64,000 bases of DNA from Serripes groenlandicus (lineage: Eukaryota > Mollusca > Bivalvia > Cardiida > Cardiidae), in NCBI GenBank assembly GCA_031761405.1, contig JASEVX010000007.1, positions 44,284,411 to 44,348,410 of the forward strand, written 5' to 3'. The notes beneath the pieces were generated by a model. The model did no database searches, was not told the origin of the DNA, and saw nothing but the letters and a program-made list of their open reading frames with translations. Below are positions 11,901-20,900 of the stretch, one piece after another. How positions within the stretch are numbered: the stretch's first letter is position 1; each line of letters starts with the position of its first letter. The position numbers and the translations under genes were made by a program.

Positions 11901-14900
11901 AACATTGACTGATAGTGAGGTTATGCCATCAAATGAATGTGTTCTTGCTGTTTCTGATCATTTTAAATGGAGAGACAACAAGAAAGATGCTTTTATTGTC
12001 AATTTCACCATGAATTTGCAATTGATTTATGATGAAATTGTATCATGTATTAACGTTGATGTAAATAAGGCAGTTAACCTTATTCTTAACACGTATAAAT
12101 CATCTTCTTTAAACATGAAGGTAAATAACATTATACATATAAATAATGCTTAAGATGCTGCCCAACCACAGTGGTGGGATTCACAGTGTAAAGTTGTCAA
12201 ACAGAAGAAGTATGCCAACTTAAGACGTTATCGTGTCTCGAACCAGAACTCAGATTTTATTAATTATAAAATATGTAGAAATGAATTCAAAGCATTATGT
12301 CGTAAGAAAAAGAATTTATACCAAGACCAAAAGAGACGATCGCTAGTTGAAGCAAGTTTAAATCCAAAATTGTTCTGGTCAATTATTAAAGGTACATTTC
12401 GTTCAAATTCTATTCCACATACGCTTAATACAATACCCGGTAGTACATGGCTAGCATATTTTGAAACTCTGCTTTTTAGAAATGACCAATGTTCCGTGAT
12501 GAACATAATGGATGATCCTACACATTTTAACGAAGAAATGGATACGTTACTAAATGATAACATTTCCTTAGAAGAGGTTCTAAAAAGTATATCCAAATTA
12601 AAGTCTGGAAAAGCACATGGTAAAGATGGATTAAGTGCAGAATTCTATAAGACCACTATAAATGAATTAAGTCCCCTTCTCGTTCAGTTATTTAACAGAA
12701 TTCTTGACTCAGGAATACTCCCAGATTCGTGGTCTGAAACTGTTATCATCCCCATATACAAATCTGGTCCAAGAACCGATCCAAGTAATTACAGAGGTAT
12801 CTCTCTACTAAATGTATTATACAAAATATTCTCATCTATTATAAATGATCGCCTAACAAAATGGTCTTCAGATTTTCATATTATAGACGAATGCCAATCT
12901 GGTTTTAGGGCAGGCTATTCTGCAATTGACAATGCGTTTTGCTTGCAATGTATGATACAAAAGTATTTATCACAAAAAGGTGGACGATTTTATGTTTTAT
13001 ATGTTGACTTCCAAAAAGCCTTCGATTCCCTAGATCATACGAAACTATTTACTTGTCTTAACAAGAAAGGAGTTCAGGGAAAATTCTTTCGTATTCTTTT
13101 ATCTATGTATTCTAATATCAGAGCGCATATCAAAATTGATTCAAAACTAACACCATCCATGCTCTGCAACACTGGTCTAAAACAAGGAGATTTGAGTTCG
13201 CCTACATTGTTCAATATTTACATAAATGAATTGAGTGCAAATCTGAGGGATAAATGTAAGGGTGGTATTTTCATTACAACAGACATCCCAAATATTTTCT
13301 GTCTAATGTTTGCAGATGACGTAGCTAACTGTGCAGATACAGCCATAAATCTCCAAATACAACTAAATACTATTGATTCTTTTTGTAAAGAAACAAACAT
13401 GGTTATAAACCTTAAAAAATCTGAAATTATTGTCTTCAGAAATGGAGGTCCTCTTCGAAAATATGAGCAATGGACATATAGAAAAAATTACATCAGAGTA
13501 ACCTCAGTTTACAAATATATGGGTCTTCTATTCACACCGAAATTGTCATGGTCCTTAGCTACTAAGAAACTTGCAAATCAAGCAAGAAAAGCGGTGTATC
13601 AAATAAAACAATTCCAAAATCCCTTTGGGAAATTTAGACACAAAGAATATTTTAAAATATTTGATTCCATGGTCATGCCCATTTTAACATATGGCGCAGA
13701 ACTTTGGGGCTACGACTATAATAAACAGGTAGAACAGGTACACACTAAATGTTGTAAAGACTTTCTAGGTATTAATACTTCTGCCAATGACTCAATGGCT
13801 TTAGGTGAATGTGCTAGATTCCCTATTGCAATAAATTACCATATCAAATTCATAAAGTATTGGGTAAGATTAATTGAAATGGATTCCAGCAGATACCCCA
13901 AACAATGTTACAAAATGCTTAAATCACAAGACGCTGTAGGTAGGAATAATTGGGTTTCAAAAGTAAGGGAATTTTTATTTTCTTACGGGTTTGGATTTGT
14001 TTGGATTTCCCAAGAAATAGGTAATACAAACCAGTTTATTACATTATTTAAACAGAGATTAAAGGATTGCTTTTTACAAACATGGCAAAGTGACATAAAT
14101 AATTCAACAAGATGTGACTTTTACCGGAATATTAAAACTTTATTAAATGTAGAAAGATACCTTAATTCTGATCTTAGGCCTTACTATAAACGCTCCTTAG
14201 CGCGTTTTAGATGTTCTAATCATAAGCTAAACATTGAAATTGGTAGGCATTTTAACGTAAATAGAGAAGACAGAGTTTGTCTTCATTGTTTTTTGCAAAA
14301 AGATATTTTAGTTATTGAGGATGAATATCACGCATTTTTTATTTGTGAGAAAAGTTCGAAGAAATTCGACATATCTATTTAAATAGCTGGTACAAGGTAA
14401 ATATCCTGGTATTGCTTTAAAGGGAGGTAATTTGAAGAAAACAAAAGTCTTCAAAAGGAGAAATATATCAGCATTACCGTCTACAGTTTAAATTGTTCTA
14501 TTGTTTGTGGATTAAAAAATGTTCTTTTTTTCTTATTTCTACATGTACAACGAAATATTGCGGCTTCTCTTTGACGCTTTGCGTCAAACATTCGTCTTGT
14601 ACTTGTCTAAAATAAAATAATATCACTCGTTTTTTTATATCGAAATGCGCATGCGCGAAAATCGATGTTAAAGGTCACGAAACTACACAACAGAATAGGG
14701 TCTATATTTAGCTTAGAAACAGTTCCTACTTTAGATATTCATGGATTAACATTATTAAATGAATTCTACACAAATCAAGACATCTCTTTGAACATGAAAA
14801 CAACATTTAGTAAGTTAAAATTGCTATTAAAAGGAGAATCCGAAATTGACCTCAATGATGACACATAAGAGTCTGCATTAGGGGGTGTTGGTTCACGTCT

Positions 14901-17900
14901 TGAAGGGACCACTTTTGTCTTCGTAAATAAGACAAAAAACTTAAATGCGAGTGAAATAAAAAAAAATGCAAACATTAAAAAATCGGAATATTTATTTCAT
15001 TTTAGATGTGTCATTTATTAGTGTTCGTAAACAACCACAATTGTAATATGTTCAAATCATCTAGATTTGTTTCTTTCTAATAATAAGCCGCCCTCCCATG
15101 TGATTTCCGAAAACCTATTAAAAATAGAAGTCGCGGGCTTCTGCCCGGCGACTAATAAAGGGCTACCAAGCTTAGATAATATGTACAATATTTTTCAATC
15201 AGATAACCCTACTACTTTAAAAAACTTGGCTATCTATGTGTCAAAACTACTCGAAAATATATAGTCATAATTTATAATCCTTATTCGAATCTGTAAGACA
15301 AATGTTCAAACTTACCTCATTATTAAAATACATGTATATAGTGTATATTTCGAGGGTACATTTCAATTTGTATGTATTTTGTAATATGTATGTATTGTGG
15401 GCCGGAGGCCTAATTACCGAAATAAACAATTGTATTGTATTGTATTGTAATCCATATCTGTAATGGTTTTGAAAAAAAAGTGAATTGGTACAAAAAACTT
15501 AACCAAAATATTAAGTAAAAAAAGGGCCATAATTCTTACAAAAACCTCAACAGAGTTATGCACTCTTGTCTGTTGATGGAGGTAATGATGGTGAATAAGT
15601 GTTGTAAGTTTCAAAGCAATATCTGTAAAGAATTTGACAAAAAAGGGGATTGGTACAAAAACCTTAACCAATGTGTGACACCAACGCCCACGCCGGGGCG
15701 AGTAGTATAGCTAGCCTTTTCTTCGAAAAGTCGAGCTAAAGACGAATGGCGATTGCCGCATTGACTTTTGTAGACGTATCAAAAAATTATTTCTTTATGT
15801 GGGAAAGGGTTAATGTATCCGAATGCTGTTTTTTACGAAATACTAAAGGGCCGCATTGTTTTATTCTATAACTCTTTTTCAACATAACATTTTCAAGAGA
15901 TTATTGATACGTAAGATAATGACTCTATCTAAGAGTACATGTGGGGCTTCCTATTGTTTCGTTTATAATGGCTAAATTCTATTTTCATTGAAAGTTGGAA
16001 CTTTCTTCATATATCAAAATATCAGTCGGTACATCAGTCTTCATGCCAAGCCAGCCAGCATTGCAGAGCGCCAATGAGGAAGACTAAGACTACATTGCTA
16101 AAGTATTTGGTAAGACCAGACCCGGGATTGAACCCGGGATTCCCACTCACGATGTCTTCGCTGTTACCACCTCACCGATGAGTGGTGCCCTCAGACTACT
16201 TACTCCTACACTATTGGACTAACCCCTTTCCCACATACAACAAATCTGCAGCGTCAAACACTGTTGTCTCCTAGCGGAAAACGCAGGATGTCTTTAGTTA
16301 TACATGTTTATTAACATGTACTTAATTATACACAATCAAAATAAAGACACGCGATGGCTTCAATCTGTCCACATCATAGTAGCGAATCTACCGGAACTGC
16401 AACTAATTGACACCGTTGTTTCGTATTTCTTGACAGTGAGAGATGAGAAGCTCTGTTTTCTTAAACGATTATGAAATACGATTTTCGTTTTTAACAATTT
16501 AAAAACACATTTTTTGGAATATCATTGTGTGGTCTTTGAGGACTATTTTTTTGTCAGTGGTTGAGCTAGTTATACTTAAAACCCGAATTGTTTAAAGTAG
16601 ACTCTTCTATTTCAAAATCGGCCGTGTCAATTTCATACTTTGATAACTAACTCGCAAACAATGCTGATTTCAAGTGTTGCCCTTAGCGCTAAAAGAGTTA
16701 AGTGGCATGCGTTTGGACACGATCAATTACGTTCTGCAGCTTGGCCCAAAACTATAAAACTCTGAAAATGTTATCTGTGGTCAAAAATGAACTCTGTACT
16801 CCAAATAAGACTTCTGGTTGGTTAATTTCGAAAATAAATTTGCTTCTGTCCAATCAGATGCTTGGGCACAAATTCTGAGCATTGGTTAAGCTTTTCTAAT
16901 TTTGAAGCCTGAAACTTTAGGGAACATTTTATGGAGATTAAGTACATTTGCATTTCTGAGCAACCGCTTAGACGAATTGTTATGAAATTTACCATTATTT
17001 TGAAAAAACTAAATATTTTGAAAGTCTGGTTTGAAATAAAACGCTTAATCATATATTTTGTGTGAACGATGTAAATATTCATTTTCTGTCTCTGAACAAC
17101 GTTTGACTTTAATCCTTTCCCTCATACAAAAAATCTGCAGCAGACGACTTTTCTGCAAATGAAAGACTACATTAGGCGTTAAATCCACTGAAACATTTTA
17201 AACAGGAATAAATAGGTATCTGTCAAACTCGAAATTTGGATATTATATAACATTTTCAGAAAAGAACTAATCTGTTCAGATAAAGTTTTCTAGATTTGTT
17301 CTAATTAGTTATTTTGTGTCAACCTGCAATATCTAATTTTATGACGGTTTTAAAAGCAAACAGTAATCTGCGCAATGTCATCAATCATTTCTATAGATTT
17401 TCCTGCCTGCACTTTTCAGGATATGTTTTGGTAACAACGGCATGGAGAAGACATAAAACTCCATCTTTTTTTCTACATTTCAGATGTTTGTGAAAATCTG
17501 CGTCGCTGTTAAATGCAAATTAATTTGGCCTGCATGTAAAATATGTAAATTTAGTGTCTGGTTCAACCGTATCAGTTAACACAGTATGCGTTGTAAGAGT
17601 GTGGTTTAAGCAGAGACATATACATACATGTACATGTATTTATACGCACTGGGGACACATCAATTTGACGTATCGTTTTTGTGCAGTAATCGTCTAGAAC
17701 TGATGCCTTTTTAAGCTTTATTGCTATGCTATTTACTTGAATTAATGTTTTCGTACGGTCCGTCACAGTAGTCAGTATAGTGAGAATGTTTATTAACCAC
17801 AAAGTTTGGGATATCACAACTGTGTACGATAATATATTTTTTAAAAAAGCAAACAGAACTTACGGGAACATACGGCCATTTACGTCTGACGTCATCATAC

Positions 17901-20900
17901 ACGGCAATGAGAGAACCGATCTCTACAAATGCGTTCTTTGGTTTAACATGAACGCCAATCACTAAAAACGGCACACCCCAACCTGAGCAATAGAAACAAC
18001 TGTTGATAATTTCATAGAATATGTCACTTGTTTGTTATCCCCCTTTCTCTGAGAATTCCATTCGATTGCGGGCTCAATATGCGGAAAGCAAACACTCGAA
18101 TGAGCCTTGAAAGTTTCCATAGTTTTGCCAGGGACACTATATTACATGTAATATAGTGTCCCTGGTTTTGCCTAGATGATTTTTATGTCGTCTTCTGGGA
18201 ATCTGTTGTATTTTGGAAATGGATAAGAGTACATGTACTCCGTTCGTTCCGCTCATGAATCGGGTTGACGTGATATAAAATAATGACAGAAATTGAAACA
18301 AGCGCAAACGATCAGTATGTTCTGTTTAAAACATAATCGAATTTTCCCCACGATAGATAATCCAACTTCATCGCAAACTGGAATCAAATTATTAAGTTGA
18401 CAACACGGTCAAGGGACACGTTTTTAATTTAATAATGCATCGCTATCAAATTACAACAACATATTTGCCATACCTCCATTCCGTTTAAACAGGGCACAGT
18501 ACGGTGCTCTCTTAAATACCTTCTGCTGATCTACATACTGGTAGGTAGAGACTAGTGCCAGCCTGGCATACCTAGATAAAAATGCAATCACACTGATTAA
18601 CAATAGTCTGTCGTACCTAGATAGCATTGTAATGAACACTGATTAGCGACAGTCTGTCATACATAGAAAACAATGAACACTGATAATCGACGGTCTGGCA
18701 TACATATATAGCATTGTAATGAACACATGAATGTCAGACTGGTGAGTTCTGATTAGCGACAGTCTGTCATACCTTGATAACATTGTAATGAACAATGATA
18801 AGTGACAGTTTGTCATACCTAGATACCATTGTAATGAATAATTATTAACGACAGACTATCATACCTAGATAACATTGTAATGAACACATGAATGTCAGAC
18901 TGGTGAACACTGAATTACGACAGTATGTCATACATGGATATCATTGTAATGAATGTCAGACTGGTGAGTACTGATAAGCGACAGACTGTCATACCTAGAT
19001 AACATTGTAATGAACAATGATTAGCGGCAGTATGTCATACCTAGATAACATTGTAATGAACAGTTATTAACGACAGTCTTTCGTACTTAGATAACAGTTT
19101 ATTGAACACTGATTAGCGACAGCATATCATACCTAGATAGCATTGTAATGAGAACACGAATGTCACAGTCTGTCATATATAGATAGCATTGTTATGAACA
19201 CATGAATGTCAGACTGTTGAGTACTGATTAGCGACAGTCTGTCATACATAGATAGCATTGTAATGAACACACGAATGTCAGACTAGTGAACACTGAATTA
19301 CGACAGTCTGTCGTACATAGATAACAGTTTAATGAATACTGATGATCGACAGTCTGTCGTACCTAGATAACATTTTAATAAACACTGGTTATCGACAATC
19401 TGTCATACCTAGATAGCATTGTAATGAACACATGAATGTCAGACTGGTGAGTGCTGATAATCGACAGTCTGTCATACATGGATAACAGTGTAATGAACAC
19501 ACGAATGTTACACTGCTGAGTACTGATTAGCGACAGTCTGTCATATCTAATAGCCTTGTAATGAACAATTATTAACGACAGTATGTCATACCTAGATAGC
19601 ACTGTAATGAACAATGGTTAGCGACAGTCTGTCATACCTAGGTAACATTGTAATGAACAATTATTAACGACAGTATGTCATACCTAGATAGCACTGTAAT
19701 GAACAAATGAATTTCAGAAAGTGACGACAGTCACACCTAAATAACATTTTAATGATCACACGAATGTCAGATTGGTTTACATTGGTTAGCGACAGTTTGT
19801 CAGACTTAGATTTCATTGTAATGAACACATAGATGTCAGACTGGATAAGATTGGTTAGCGACAGTTTGTCATACATATATAACAATGCAATCACACTGAT
19901 TAACAACAGTCTGTCATTCATAGATAACATTGTTATGAACAATGATTAACGACAGTCTGTCATACCTAGATACATTTGTAATAAACAATGATTAATGACA
20001 GCCTGTCATTCTTATACAACATTGTAATGAACAATGATTAATGACAGCCTATCATTCTTAGAAGACATTGTAATGAACAACGATTAACGACAGTCTGTCA
20101 TACCTAGATAACTTTGTAATGAACAATGATTAATGACAGCCTGTCATACCTAGATAACTTTGTAATGAACAATGATTAATGACAGTCTGTCATTCTTAGA
20201 AAACATTGTAATGAACAATGATTAACGACAGTCTTTCGTACCTAGATATCATTCGAATGAACACATGTTTACGCCGCAGTATTTAAGTCATATCAAGGCG
20301 TTTGTTAGAGGTATAGCTGGTAAGCTTATCCTGATACCAACACATAAGCCGTGACGCTATTCCCTAACCGCCAAGGAAGCAACCCATGCACTAAATTACC
20401 ATTCTTAAAGTATTTGACATGACCCGTCAGGGGATCGTTCCCAGGGACGTATTCAGAATATCCTAACACAGAGTACTCGGCCACGTATCAACCAATCAAA
20501 TTACAGCGCTTGACTAGCACTCATCGAGTACTCGGTCATGTACTAGCCGTATCAACCAATCAAACTACAGCTTTAGACTAGCACTCATCGAGCACTCGGC
20601 CATGTACTAGCAATATCAATCAATCAGATTACAGCTCTTGACCACATTTATTCGAGTACTTGGCCATGTGCTTGCCAAATCAAGCAATCAAATGACAGCT
20701 TTTGACTAGCACTCGTCGAGTACTCAGTGTGTTAGGACACTCTGCATACACCCGTGGTCTCCCACTTTCTAGGCCACTCAAGCCGCCAGGCTGCACTCAA
20801 TTCCTTATAATTACCTATAAAAGTAGGCATACCGTTCTTTGTATCTGTATTGTCCTAATGGTACACTCACTGTTAGTCCGTATGTGTCACTGTGAAAATA

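Larger units (their letters stand above)
10385..15448 (+). mobile_element. LINE copy A, 5'-truncated, nested, with 6-bp target duplication
   Basis: Non-LTR retrotransposon with RNA-binding ORF1, endonuclease and reverse transcriptase. The six bases AATCCA flank it at 10379-10384 and 15449-15454. The left end starts in the middle of ORF1, as expected of 5' truncation by target-primed reverse transcription. The right end has an AATAAA and a TTGTA-repeat tail (about 15430-15448). It sits inside a tandem-repeat element in DNase I intron 5, antisense to the gene. L1/Tx1-like by the ORF1 type; the exact clade is not determined. Confidence 0.88.

Noticed and set aside
14397..15160. The LINE A segment as a real spliced intron
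   Set aside because: GT...AG removal puts the C-terminus one base out of frame, and the copy is already frameshifted; an insertion is at least as likely.
18572..20262. A regularly spaced repeat array that could be taken for CRISPR
   Set aside because: Eukaryotic context, imperfect repeats and no unique spacers. The between-repeat sequence is itself repeated, and the units match a splice junction.
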